Position numbers and translations under genes: made by a program. Positions 16,666 through 24,600 of a stretch of 28,478 nucleotides of DNA are shown one piece after another. Numbering within the stretch: position 1 is the first letter of the stretch; each line of letters starts with the position of its first letter. The stretch comes from Pirellulaceae bacterium. Lineage in GTDB: Bacteria > Planctomycetota > Planctomycetia > Pirellulales > Pirellulaceae. Where the stretch lies: the NCBI GenBank assembly GCA_022448645.1, contig JAKVBZ010000070.1, positions 1 through 28,478 on the forward strand. The letters are read 5' to 3'. The notes under the pieces were generated by a model. That model worked only from the letters and a program-made list of their open reading frames with translations, was not told where the DNA came from and did not search any database.

Positions 16666-17586
16666 TCATAAGGAGGCCCTTTGCTCGCGGGGCAAGCTGT
16701 GTGGTTGTGGAGGCTGTTTTTCTTTGGAAGCATCGAATCGTTCGGTCGAACGCGTCGCTTGCTGCCCCTTTTCATAGTCTGCCGCGAGCGCATTTGCCAA
16801 AAGCTCAACCGCACGTGCCGCCCGACTAACGGGAGCCTTCGTCATCAGCGAAACGCCTAACTCAGCTGCCGCGCCAACCTGTTCATCCAGAGGCACAATC
16901 GTGGCGGGCTTCACCGGAAAACGCAAAAATCGTTCACAGGAAGTGGCAATCCGAGACTGGACGTCCTGGCTCACCGATTCGCTCGCAGATTGGTTAATAA
17001 CAAGCTGAAGGGTCGGTGCGAAGCTTTCACGAATCAATGTCTTGATAGTGGCATAGGCATCCATCACTGAAATGGTTTCCGGACTAGTGACCAGCAAAAC
17101 CGTCTGGGCAGCTTGACACAGACTGTTCAACAGCGGTCCTGACTGATTGCCCGCATCCACAATGATCCAATCGGCATAGGGCCCAAGAGTAAGCAAGCGA
17201 GACACCAGCCGCTGCTTGCTATAGGCAGACAGTTCCGTTGAGTCTGCCGCTCCCCAAGTACCGGGAAGGACCTGAACTCCCAACGGCCCGGGCTCCAATA
17301 CTTCATGAATATCACGTCGTGCGGCCAACAAGTCAAACACCCCATATTGCTCACGAATCCGGCACATGGGCGCAATGTCGGAACGCCCTAAGTGCGCATC
17401 GACCAAAACGACCCGATGCCCAAGTTGTGCCAAGGCGACAGACGTATTGACAGACAAAGTTGTAGTACCGACGCCGCCGCGAGCTCCCAACAACACAGCC
17501 ATGCAAGGCGGACTGCCCACAGAATCAGTCCACTTGGCGACAGTGCCGCTCACCAAGCTGCGCAATTCGGATGCCTGGTCTCTCAT
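16666..17586 (-). CDS. flhG: FlhG/FleN (YlxH) MinD-type protein with degenerate P-loop
   Basis: FlhG is the MinD/ParA-like partner of FlhF that limits flagellar number and position. The 306-aa protein begins MRDQASELR. Residues 3-9 match DQAxxLR, the N-terminal helix motif described in Bacillus FlhG/YlxH as the stimulator of the FlhF GTPase. The MinD core follows: P-loop GARGGVGTTT (34-43), Walker A' LVDAHLGRSD (61-70) and Walker B IIVDAGNQSG (141-150). The deviant Walker A normally reads KGGVGKT; here the first Lys is Arg (R36) and the second is Thr (T41). Similar GGVGTTT loops occur in CpaE/TadZ proteins. The C-terminal 30 residues are polar and Pro/Gln/Arg-rich. The ATG overlaps the flhF stop in an ATGA, so translation is probably coupled. 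Confidence 0.88.
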   Translation of the reverse strand: MRDQASELRSLVSGTVAKWTDSVGSPPCMAVLLGARGGVGTTTLSVNTSVALAQLGHRVVLVDAHLGRSDIAPMCRIREQYGVFDLLAARRDIHEVLEPGPLGVQVLPGTWGAADSTELSAYSKQRLVSRLLTLGPYADWIIVDAGNQSGPLLNSLCQAAQTVLLVTSPETISVMDAYATIKTLIRESFAPTLQLVINQSASESVSQDVQSRIATSCERFLRFPVKPATIVPLDEQVGAAAELGVSLMTKAPVSRAARAVELLANALAADYEKGQQATRSTERFDASKEKQPPQPHSLPREQRASL

Positions 17587-18740
17587 GGGTGACCTGCCTT
17601 CGATTCCACAGGAAGGATTGACTTGACGATCCGCTGCGACTCAGCTGCTTCAATATCATCCGGCACGTCCTGACCGTTCGTAAGGTAGCTAAGCGGCAGT
17701 TGACCGTTGTGCAACAAGGGCAGTAAATGCCCCATCCCCATCGACTCATCCAGTTTGGTAAGCAATAAAGCAGTCGTTCCGACAACACTAAATCGCTCCA
17801 TGGATTGCAGCAAACTGCTGGCACTTCCGGTGCTACTCAACACCAAGTGAACTTCGTCCGGTTCAGCTTCGGAAAGAATCGCTTTCAGTTCTTGGATTTT
17901 TATATCATCGCGAGGGCTTCGCCCAGCAGTATCCATTAAGATGAGCTCCAGACCCTGTAACCGCTCCATCGCAGCCCGCATCTCATGAGGCGTAGCTACT
18001 ACCTCCATGGGCAAGTCGATAATTTCGGCATAGGTCCTCAATTGGTCGACTGCCGCGATACGATAGGTATCCACAGTTACCAAACCGACCTTGACGTTTT
18101 CGCGCAGGTGGTAATTCGCAGCCAATTTGGCAATCGTTGTCGTTTTCCCCACGCCGGTTGGCCCCACAAGAGCAACCAAACGAGTTTCCCCAGAACCAGC
18201 AACGAGTGGACCCGTGACACGAATACCCGCTTCGATTTTCTGCCCCGCCCGGACGGCAACCTCCTGCTCGCCATGGAGCTCACCCGGATCCATTTCAGCC
18301 TGCAACTCGTCGATAAATGTTCGCGCCAAAGACTCGTCGATACCTGCCTCGATCAATCGAGTAAACAACCTGAAGGTCGAATCCGGCATGACCCGCGAGA
18401 CTTGAGACTGATCGCGCTGACAGAGCTGTTCAACAAGAGACTGCAGGTCGTTTAACTGACACTTGACGTCGTCACGGTATTGCAACCGATAGTCCTGCAC
18501 CTCGACACCCGGCACCCTAGCCCCAGAGGCAGGCAAAGCCGAATTCGACTCTGGCATTCTCCGAGGCACCTTCACCTCGGTCGAGGCCACCACCTCAATC
18601 TCCCTGGAACCTGTCAGCCAAGGCAGGATACCGCTAGGAACCTGGCGCGTATGCAATAAAGCTGCGTCCGGCCCCAGCTCTTGCCGGACCATAGCCAGTG
18701 CTGCCTGCATCGTTTTGGCTCGAAATGTCTTTACTTCCAT
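17583..18740 (-). CDS. flhF: Flagellar biosynthesis SRP-type GTPase FlhF
   Basis: FlhF recruits early flagellar components and fixes the site of the flagellum at the membrane. From the ATG at 18740 the protein is 385 aa; a TTG 12 nt further upstream is less likely. The N-terminal B region begins MEVKTFRAKTMQAALAMVRQ, as is usual for FlhF, followed by a variable linker (about 50-110). The N and G domains of the SRP GTPase fold are complete: G1 GPTGVGKTTT (193-202), G2/insertion VDTYRIAAVDQL (223-234), G3 DTAGR (270-274) and G4 TKLDE (328-332). It starts 23 bp after flhA and overlaps flhG by 4 bp. Confidence 0.95.
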   Translation of the reverse strand: MEVKTFRAKTMQAALAMVRQELGPDAALLHTRQVPSGILPWLTGSREIEVVASTEVKVPRRMPESNSALPASGARVPGVEVQDYRLQYRDDVKCQLNDLQSLVEQLCQRDQSQVSRVMPDSTFRLFTRLIEAGIDESLARTFIDELQAEMDPGELHGEQEVAVRAGQKIEAGIRVTGPLVAGSGETRLVALVGPTGVGKTTTIAKLAANYHLRENVKVGLVTVDTYRIAAVDQLRTYAEIIDLPMEVVATPHEMRAAMERLQGLELILMDTAGRSPRDDIKIQELKAILSEAEPDEVHLVLSSTGSASSLLQSMERFSVVGTTALLLTKLDESMGMGHLLPLLHNGQLPLSYLTNGQDVPDDIEAAESQRIVKSILPVESKAGHP

Positions 18741-18763
18741 GCTTTTGTCCAATCCCTATTCAC

Positions 18764-20848
18764 TCAACTGCCAACCATTTCTGGCATGACATCACTCACC
18801 ATCCCGACCGATTCGATCTGTGTGTCGCGTGTCATTTCGTTGTAGCTCAACACCACCACCTTAGGCAGCTTAGCTGAAATGAGTTGCCGGAATCCGGGCC
18901 GAATCTGAGGACTAACAAGCACGACCGGCCGATGTCCCGCTTGCACCAAGTTTTCCAATTCGGCAAATACTTGATCACACGTCACATCAATGGCCTGTGG
19001 AGACATCCGGATGAACAGCCCTCGCTCCGTGTGCTCAATACCTGCACTAATCCGATCTTCCAAAGCTGGATCCAATGTCACAACGTAAACACGATCCTGT
19101 TCGTCGCGATACTGCGTACAAATAGTGCGCGCCAAACGGTGCCTGACATATTCCACCAACCAAATCGGGTCCTTCGTCTTGCCCGCGTAATCGGCTAACG
19201 TCTCCAAGATAATCCCCAACTGCCTAATGGACACCGCCTCATTCAGCAACATTTGCAGCACCTGCTGCACTTCACCTAATTTCATGGTTCCCGGGATAAG
19301 CTCTTCCACCACGGCAGGCGAGCTCTTCTTCAGTTCATCCAAAAGATGTCGTGTGGCATCTCGCGTCAACAGTTCTCCGGCGTGCTGCCTCACGACCTCC
19401 TGCAAATGAGTCGCCAACACGGCTGCGGCTTCAACGGGCGTATACCCCAGCATTTCCGCACGGTCTTGCTCGACCGCCTGGATCCACATAGCCGGCTGAT
19501 GGAAGGCAGGATCCCGGGTCGGAATGCCATTCAACTGACCGCGAGTCATACCGGAATCCATAGCGAGCAAATAGCCTGCCAGGGCCTCTCCATTGGCCAC
19601 CATATTATTGGCGATCTTAATACGATATTCGTTTTCCCCGATCCCCATGTTGTCACGAATCCGAACCTTGGGAAGAATAACGCCCAATTCGGCGGCGACA
19701 TTCCTCCTCACACCAGTGATCCGCTGCAACAGATCACCACCTTTTTCCGGATCAGCCATAGAAATCAGCCCCACACCCAACTCAACCTCCATCGGATCGA
19801 TCACAAGGAAGTCTTCGATCCGCTCTTCGACATGCGTGGCCTGCTGCATTTCAGCCTCCCGCACCGCCTCAGCCCGCAAACCTTCACGACGCCTCTCTTG
19901 CCGAACCAGCATGGCCAAAGCCACACAGCTTCCACCGATGACCAACAAAGGGACGGCAGGCAGCCTAGTAAACACCAGGACAGCCAAGAAACCACCAGCA
20001 ACCAACAAAGCCTGTGGACGAGAAAAGAGCTGCCCAAGAAACTCTGTCGGCAAGTCCATCCGCTTGGTACTGCGAGTTACAAGCAAACCAGCAGCTAGAG
20101 ATATGAGAAAAGCTGGAACCTGAGTAACCAACCCATCTCCAATCGTCAGCTTCGTGAATTGCGAGGCGGCGTCAACGAAGGACATTTGCGCCTCAAAAAC
20201 CCCAATGAACAGTCCGCCACCAATATTGATCAATGTGATAATGATCCCGGCAATCGCATCCCCTCGAACGAACTTGCTGGCACCATCCATGGCCCCGTAA
20301 AAGTCTGCCTGCTCTGTAATCTCGGCGCGACGCCGTTGAGCTTCCTTTTCATCAATGATCCCAGCATTCAAATCTGCATCGATGGCCATCTGCCGGCCCG
20401 GCATACCATCCAAGGCAAATCGAGCTGCAACTTCACTGATTCGAGTAGCACCTTTCGTGATCACCACAAACTGAATCACGATAATGATGATGAAAATAAT
20501 GAGTCCGACGACAATCAAGTCCCCCGCGACGAACTCGCCAAAAGCTTGTATCACACCACCAGCAGCTGCCAACCCATCCGATTCTGCTCTAGTCAGGATC
20601 AGTCGCGTCGACGCGACATTCAGAACCAACCTCCCTAACGTCGAAGCCAACAACACTGACGGAAACACACTGAACTCAAGCGGAGTTCGTACGTATATGG
20701 TGGTGAGCAGGACAATCACCGCCAGAGTGATATTGGCGGCCAAGAACAGATCCATCAAAATCGTCGGCAGTGGGATCAATATCACCAGCACACTGGTGAT
20801 GATCGCCACCGGCAATATGAGGCTTCGTGATTGCGCAAACGTATTCAT
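18764..20848 (-). CDS. flhA: Flagellar type III export gate protein FlhA
   Basis: FlhA forms the nonameric ring of the flagellar protein export gate in the inner membrane. The 694-aa length is normal. The first roughly 320 residues hold about eight hydrophobic helices (for example 10-32, 36-52, 110-132, 198-218, 242-258, 280-295, 298-314). The FHIPEP family signature RISEVAARFALDGMPGRQM begins at 136 and continues AIDAD, with Arg where Lys is usual before QM. The cytoplasmic domain (about 330-694) binds export substrates and chaperones. The ATG at 20848 has no clear ribosome site. It heads the minus-strand operon flhA-flhF-flhG-orf115-fliA. flhB is not in the window. Confidence 0.96.
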   Translation of the reverse strand: MNTFAQSRSLILPVAIITSVLVILIPLPTILMDLFLAANITLAVIVLLTTIYVRTPLEFSVFPSVLLASTLGRLVLNVASTRLILTRAESDGLAAAGGVIQAFGEFVAGDLIVVGLIIFIIIIVIQFVVITKGATRISEVAARFALDGMPGRQMAIDADLNAGIIDEKEAQRRRAEITEQADFYGAMDGASKFVRGDAIAGIIITLINIGGGLFIGVFEAQMSFVDAASQFTKLTIGDGLVTQVPAFLISLAAGLLVTRSTKRMDLPTEFLGQLFSRPQALLVAGGFLAVLVFTRLPAVPLLVIGGSCVALAMLVRQERRREGLRAEAVREAEMQQATHVEERIEDFLVIDPMEVELGVGLISMADPEKGGDLLQRITGVRRNVAAELGVILPKVRIRDNMGIGENEYRIKIANNMVANGEALAGYLLAMDSGMTRGQLNGIPTRDPAFHQPAMWIQAVEQDRAEMLGYTPVEAAAVLATHLQEVVRQHAGELLTRDATRHLLDELKKSSPAVVEELIPGTMKLGEVQQVLQMLLNEAVSIRQLGIILETLADYAGKTKDPIWLVEYVRHRLARTICTQYRDEQDRVYVVTLDPALEDRISAGIEHTERGLFIRMSPQAIDVTCDQVFAELENLVQAGHRPVVLVSPQIRPGFRQLISAKLPKVVVLSYNEMTRDTQIESVGMVSDVMPEMVGS

Positions 20849-20902
20849 AGCGCACTATCAAAAGGCACTGGGAGCGCGGAATATTGGCCGAACAAAAAGG
20901 AA

Positions 20903-20920
20903 AACAAGAACGTTCTTGTT
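20903..20920. promoter_or_regulatory. Perfect 18-bp palindrome AACAAGAACGTTCTTGTT upstream of flhA, candidate operator
   Basis: All nine base pairs match and the flanks do not. The centre is 63 bp before the flhA ATG, a typical place for a dimeric regulator to bind. A GAACGTTC core inside longer symmetric arms suggests a specific protein site rather than an RNA hairpin, since an 18-bp palindrome with no loop folds poorly. The regulator cannot be named from the sequence. Confidence 0.55.
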
Positions 20921-21118
20921 GAGAAGAGGGCCGGAGGTTAGTGAATCAGTCTGGAAGTGTCCAGCCCGAATATTTCACCGTTGCTGCATGCGATCACCGC
21001 AGGCACCGCAGGCAACACGAGAACGCTAGAACCGAAAGATGGTTTTCGAACATCGGTCTCAGCTATCATCAAGATCGCTGCGAGGAACTGCCGTCAAAAA
21101 TGTGCCCAGCAGATAGCT

Positions 21119-21144
21119 GCAGGACGAGCCAGGGCCCGTCCTGC
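21119..21144. repeat. Hairpin GCAGGACG / CGTCCTGC upstream of flhA
   Basis: Perfect 8-bp GC-rich arms flank a 10-nt loop (agccagggcc), about 270 bp upstream of flhA. It could be a terminator for a transcript crossing this region, part of a small RNA, or an operator. There is no U tract on the plus strand; on the minus strand a T5 run comes only about 20 nt after the stem. Confidence 0.4.
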
Positions 21145-21559
21145 GCGTCTCACTCAACAAGACCAGGGCTTTCTCGGCTCGGACAAGAAGAGCAAGTTCG
21201 CTTAGCCCTCGCTCCCACACAAAACGCGAGAACAAAAAAACAACCAGGCCCCCTGAGTGCAACCTTCGCCAGCACTGATACGCCAGCAGTCATTTCACTA
21301 CCAAGGCCAAAGGAGCGTGAAGACCATTGAAACTTCGTCTTTGTGCCCACCGCTCTCGACAAGCCTACCTTTCACAAATTGTTTTTTTTCATAAGATGGC
21401 TACCCCTTTCCAGCCTCAGACTGATCTGCTGGCCAGGAGCGTGAGCTATCCGGAGTGAGGACTTGCATCAGACCACGCCCTTTGTCCGGGATTCCGGTGG
21501 GAAGCACCCGATCGAATGCACTGATGCGGTCTATGCTTACCAATAACAAAGCGTCCCAT

Positions 21560-21582
21560 AAGGCCTAGATATCACAGGCCTT
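21560..21582. repeat. Inverted repeat AAGGCCT / AGGCCTT
   Basis: Perfect 7-bp arms are separated by 9 nt (agatatcac), about 345 bp upstream of the GH10-like start. Each arm contains the palindrome AGGCCT. The role is unknown. Confidence 0.3.
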
Positions 21583-21878
21583 GCCATGGCGAACGGGAAC
21601 GGAAAGATCTATTTTCAGAACAACGCTCGATATCAGGAACTCCTTTTCGGGCAATGTGGGTCCCATGTAAAGCAAAGACATAACTTCTACGATTCGTTAG
21701 ACTATATATTGTGTTCATTCTCGTTGGCTAGCGGTCGCCAGTGCCAAATCGAGTCAACATGCTTCCCGTTGAACGTTTGTGTTGGCTTGATTAGACTCGG
21801 GCGGTCATCCGCAATTCCAGGGGATAACTCTGGTTTGGGCCGGCAACCTGCTTTCGCTATTTTTCCACAAGGCCTCAT

Positions 21879-21911
21879 GCATCAGCACGTCTATCACGTG
21901 CGTGCTGATGC
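21879..21911. promoter_or_regulatory. 11-bp perfect inverted repeat just before the GH10-like start
   Basis: GCATCAGCACG (21879-21889) and CGTGCTGATGC (21901-21911) are perfect complements separated by 11 nt that include CACGTG. The right arm ends 14 nt before the ATG at 21926 and contains two earlier in-frame starts (GTG 21902, ATG 21908). As DNA it could be an operator; as RNA it would form a stable stem over the ribosome site region. No Shine-Dalgarno is visible between it and the ATG. Confidence 0.55.
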
Positions 21912-21925
21912 GAGCAAAACGACGC

Positions 21926-23413
21926 ATGGGTGTCATTCGTTTTCAGTTACCGGAACGGAAATCGGCTCCCGAGTCGATGCTCGATCGAACCTACATGGCT
22001 GGCACGGATGGTGTGCCGTGGCCCTGCCAAACACATTTGGAAGGGGATTTGCTGGTCCTGTCGCGCGACATTCAAGAGTCTGGTAACTTCTATGCTCCGT
22101 GGATGGTTGAAGGGTTTGGCGAGTTGATGCTGTCGACCGGAAGCTTGATGGAACGGAAAGGCACATACGATCTGCCTGTGGAACTGGCGCGCGGGACGCT
22201 CAACCGGCTCCGTAATCAACTTGCCGCCTGGATGTCTTCTGGGTTGAAGATGAACGATACGATTCAAGATGGGGTGACAGCTGCCATCGACACACTCTCA
22301 AAAACAGTGACCGGAACTTGCGGGATTGACCAACGCACAGAGAATGCTGGATTGGCCACCCGCCTGTCCGTGCAAACCATGGAATCGCTGGTCGATCAAT
22401 ACACCCGACAGGCTCTTCGGGTGAGACACGCGCAGGTGACGCGATTTCCAACATTGTTCGGCGCCAACCTGGGCAATCAATCCATCCATAGCTCTTGGAA
22501 CAGTAATCTCTGTGCGACGTCGAACGCCGCCGTTGTGCCAATGACATGGAACCAAATCGAGTCATCGACCGGTCAACATGCCTGGGAAACCACCGACGAG
22601 CAAATGGAATGGTGTACAGCAAACGGAATCCGGATCATCGGCGGACCGCTGATAAACATCGACGGTAGTGGTCTTCCAGATTGGTTGATCCTGTGGGAAG
22701 ACGACTTCGACGAATTGCAGTCTTATGTCACCAGTTACGTACAACACGTGGTCCAGCGTTATCGGAACAAAATCAGCTTATGGAATTGCGCCGGCCGACT
22801 CACCGCGGCTGGATCTTTGGGTATCACCGAAGAACAAAAACTACAATTAACGGTCCGAATCATCGAACAAATAAGGCGCAGTGATTCTCGGGCGACTCCC
22901 ATCATCGTCACATTCGATCAGCCATGGGCAGAGCAAATAGCCCAAAATCCCGTCGAGCTAACTCCGCTTCATTTTGCAAGCGACCTAGCCCGAGCTGGAT
23001 TGGGACTGTCCGGCTTTGGTCTGGAACTTAACTTGGGCTATTGGCCAGGTGGCTGTAATGCTCGCGATCTTGTAGAAATTAGCCACCAATTGGACCGCTG
23101 GAGTTTCTTCGGTCTCCCCTTGGTCGTCTACCTTACCGTTCCCAGTAGTTTAGAAGAAGATGCACAGGCCCGTCACGGCATCCAACCGCGCTCATGCCTC
23201 AATAAGGTAGTATCAGCCGAAACTCAAAACAGCTTTGTCGAACGTTTGATCCCGATGTTGTTAGCCAAACCATTTGTCCACGGAGTGATTTGGAATCAAG
23301 TGAGCGACGAATCCCCTCATGAATTCCCCCATGGAGGACTCATCGACGCCAGTGGCGCAGCCAAGCCTATCTTGCAAACGATGGCGCGGATTCGGGAGGA
23401 ACATCTTGTTTGA
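21926..23413 (+). CDS. GH10-like (xylanase-fold) protein with N-terminal domain; acid/base Glu not conserved
   Basis: The ATG at 21926 gives 495 aa; upstream GTG and ATG codons lie inside a perfect inverted repeat. Residues 1 to about 110 form an extra domain with APWMVEGFGELMLSTGSLME (57-76), followed by a C-terminal GH10-like TIM barrel (about 175-490). The barrel shows the GH10 pattern NAAVVPMTWNQIE, a GxHxW-type stretch, LELNLGYWPGG (366-376) for the nucleophile strand (E367), and WNQVSDES (456-463) near the end, as in the WG..D motif of xylanases. At the acid/base position (WDVVNE in true GH10) it reads LWNC, with N287 kept and C288 in place of Glu. There is no signal peptide. It is probably not a normal xylanase; an unknown carbohydrate-binding or altered catalytic role is possible. 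Confidence 0.75.
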   Translation: MGVIRFQLPERKSAPESMLDRTYMAGTDGVPWPCQTHLEGDLLVLSRDIQESGNFYAPWMVEGFGELMLSTGSLMERKGTYDLPVELARGTLNRLRNQLAAWMSSGLKMNDTIQDGVTAAIDTLSKTVTGTCGIDQRTENAGLATRLSVQTMESLVDQYTRQALRVRHAQVTRFPTLFGANLGNQSIHSSWNSNLCATSNAAVVPMTWNQIESSTGQHAWETTDEQMEWCTANGIRIIGGPLINIDGSGLPDWLILWEDDFDELQSYVTSYVQHVVQRYRNKISLWNCAGRLTAAGSLGITEEQKLQLTVRIIEQIRRSDSRATPIIVTFDQPWAEQIAQNPVELTPLHFASDLARAGLGLSGFGLELNLGYWPGGCNARDLVEISHQLDRWSFFGLPLVVYLTVPSSLEEDAQARHGIQPRSCLNKVVSAETQNSFVERLIPMLLAKPFVHGVIWNQVSDESPHEFPHGGLIDASGAAKPILQTMARIREEHLV

Positions 23414-23523
23414 TTCACTCCGAGAACGCAGTGGCTTGCTGACGGCTCTCCTAACCATCGTTTTCCCTGCCTGCCGAAGCACCTCAGGCCTTCATCCCTT
23501 GAACTTCTCGACGTAAGCACTCC

Positions 23524-24594
23524 ATGACAATACCCTCCCCAGCATCCATCGACGAGCTTCAACGGGCAGTCCGTGAGTCTCCATCCGTTAAGGTCGTCGG
23601 CGGCGGTACCAAAACAGCCCTCTCCGCAGGTGCAAATCTGTCGACACGCGCCCTGTGCGGAGTGCTCCAGTACGAACCGACGGAATACACCTTTACCGCC
23701 TTGGCTGGCACACCGGTCCGCGACATTGTCGACATGTTGGCGGAACATCGGCAGTTTTTGCCATTCGACCCTCCTCTCGTAGAAGCTGGAGCCACGATTG
23801 GTGGTACGGTTGCGGCCGGCATGTCCGGCGCAGGACGTTTCCGTTTCGGAGGTGTCCGTGATTTTCTTTTGGGAGTTCGACTGATTACGGGAGACGCTCG
23901 TGTCGTGTTCGGCGGCGGAAAAGTCGTCAAGAACGCTGCAGGTTTCGACTTGCCTAAACTGATGGTAGGAGCCCTGGGACGGTGGGGAGTCTTGGCAGAA
24001 TTAACATTCAAGGTCTTTCCAGCACCCGAAGCATGCCGCACACTGAGAGTTCATGTCGACGGTATCACTCAGGCGACAGACGTCATGACACGGCTCTCCA
24101 TGTCTCAATTCGACCTCACTTGTTTGGATTGGGAACCACCACATCACATCTGGTTACGTATCGCTGGTCTGTCCGATTCTATGGACCAACGCACCCAACA
24201 CCTATCCGAAACCGTCAATTCCGACGTGGAAATCCTGGAAAGTGAGACGGAAGATCAATCCTGGCGCGATGCGCGAGAATTCACCTGGGTCCCGGCCGAC
24301 CACACCTTGATCAAAATGCCACTCGTATCTAAACAAATCGAAAAAGTTGAACAGCACCTCGCCATGCAACCTTTGCCCATCCTTCGACGATACAGCGTAG
24401 GAGGCAACCTAGCCTGGATTGCTTGGCCCGACGCCGAAAATGAATCTCCAGACATATGGGAGGATCTGCCGTTTCCGTACTTGCCGTTACGTGGTAATCA
24501 TCCCTCCCATCGTGCCATCCCTGCATCCATCAGCACTCCGTTTGCTCAGAGGCTGCTTACCATCTTCGACCCGAATGCCAAGTGTGCTTCCTGA
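23524..24594 (+). CDS. glcE: Glycolate oxidase FAD-binding subunit
   Basis: GlcE is the second FAD-type subunit of glycolate dehydrogenase (GlcDEF), which oxidises glycolate to glyoxylate and passes electrons to the membrane. The 356-aa protein belongs to the FAD_binding_4 (PCMH) group: VVGGGTK (24-30) for the pyrophosphate loop, GATIGGTVAAGMSGAGRFRF (89-108) continuing GGVRDFLLGV, and GGKVVKNAAGFDLPKLMVGA (131-150) followed by GRWGVLAELTFKVFP. Length and pattern match GlcE (about 350 aa) rather than GlcD (about 500 aa). The ATG has no Shine-Dalgarno. glcF begins 6 bp after its stop. glcD is not in the window. Confidence 0.9.
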   Translation: MTIPSPASIDELQRAVRESPSVKVVGGGTKTALSAGANLSTRALCGVLQYEPTEYTFTALAGTPVRDIVDMLAEHRQFLPFDPPLVEAGATIGGTVAAGMSGAGRFRFGGVRDFLLGVRLITGDARVVFGGGKVVKNAAGFDLPKLMVGALGRWGVLAELTFKVFPAPEACRTLRVHVDGITQATDVMTRLSMSQFDLTCLDWEPPHHIWLRIAGLSDSMDQRTQHLSETVNSDVEILESETEDQSWRDAREFTWVPADHTLIKMPLVSKQIEKVEQHLAMQPLPILRRYSVGGNLAWIAWPDAENESPDIWEDLPFPYLPLRGNHPSHRAIPASISTPFAQRLLTIFDPNAKCAS

Positions 24595-24600
24595 ACTAAT

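Larger units (their letters stand above)
20849..21925. other. 1.1-kb gene-poor divergent region between flhA and the GH10-like gene
   Basis: No open frame here shows recognisable or coding-like content; the longest (20941-21330 and 21586-22086, plus strand) translate into composition typical of non-coding DNA. The region contains an 18-bp palindrome (20903-20920), an 8-bp-arm hairpin (21119-21144), a T8 run (21381-21388), a 7-bp-arm inverted repeat (21560-21582) and an 11-bp-arm inverted repeat (21879-21911). It must carry the promoters of the flhA operon and of the GH10-like gene. An unannotated RNA gene is possible. Confidence 0.55.

Noticed and set aside
15141..20848. The flagellar block as a novel gene order
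   Set aside because: flhA-flhF-flhG-fliA is a widespread order; only the inserted small gene and the FlhG P-loop are unusual.
20941..21330. 129-aa plus-strand open frame in the flhA upstream region
   Set aside because: Composition is typical of a chance frame, with no domain, signal peptide or ribosome site.
21381..21388. T8 run as an intrinsic terminator
   Set aside because: No stable GC stem precedes it on the plus strand.
21586..22086. 166-aa open frame overlapping the GH10-like start
   Set aside because: It runs into the GH10-like gene in another frame, and the GH10-like frame shows clear family motifs.
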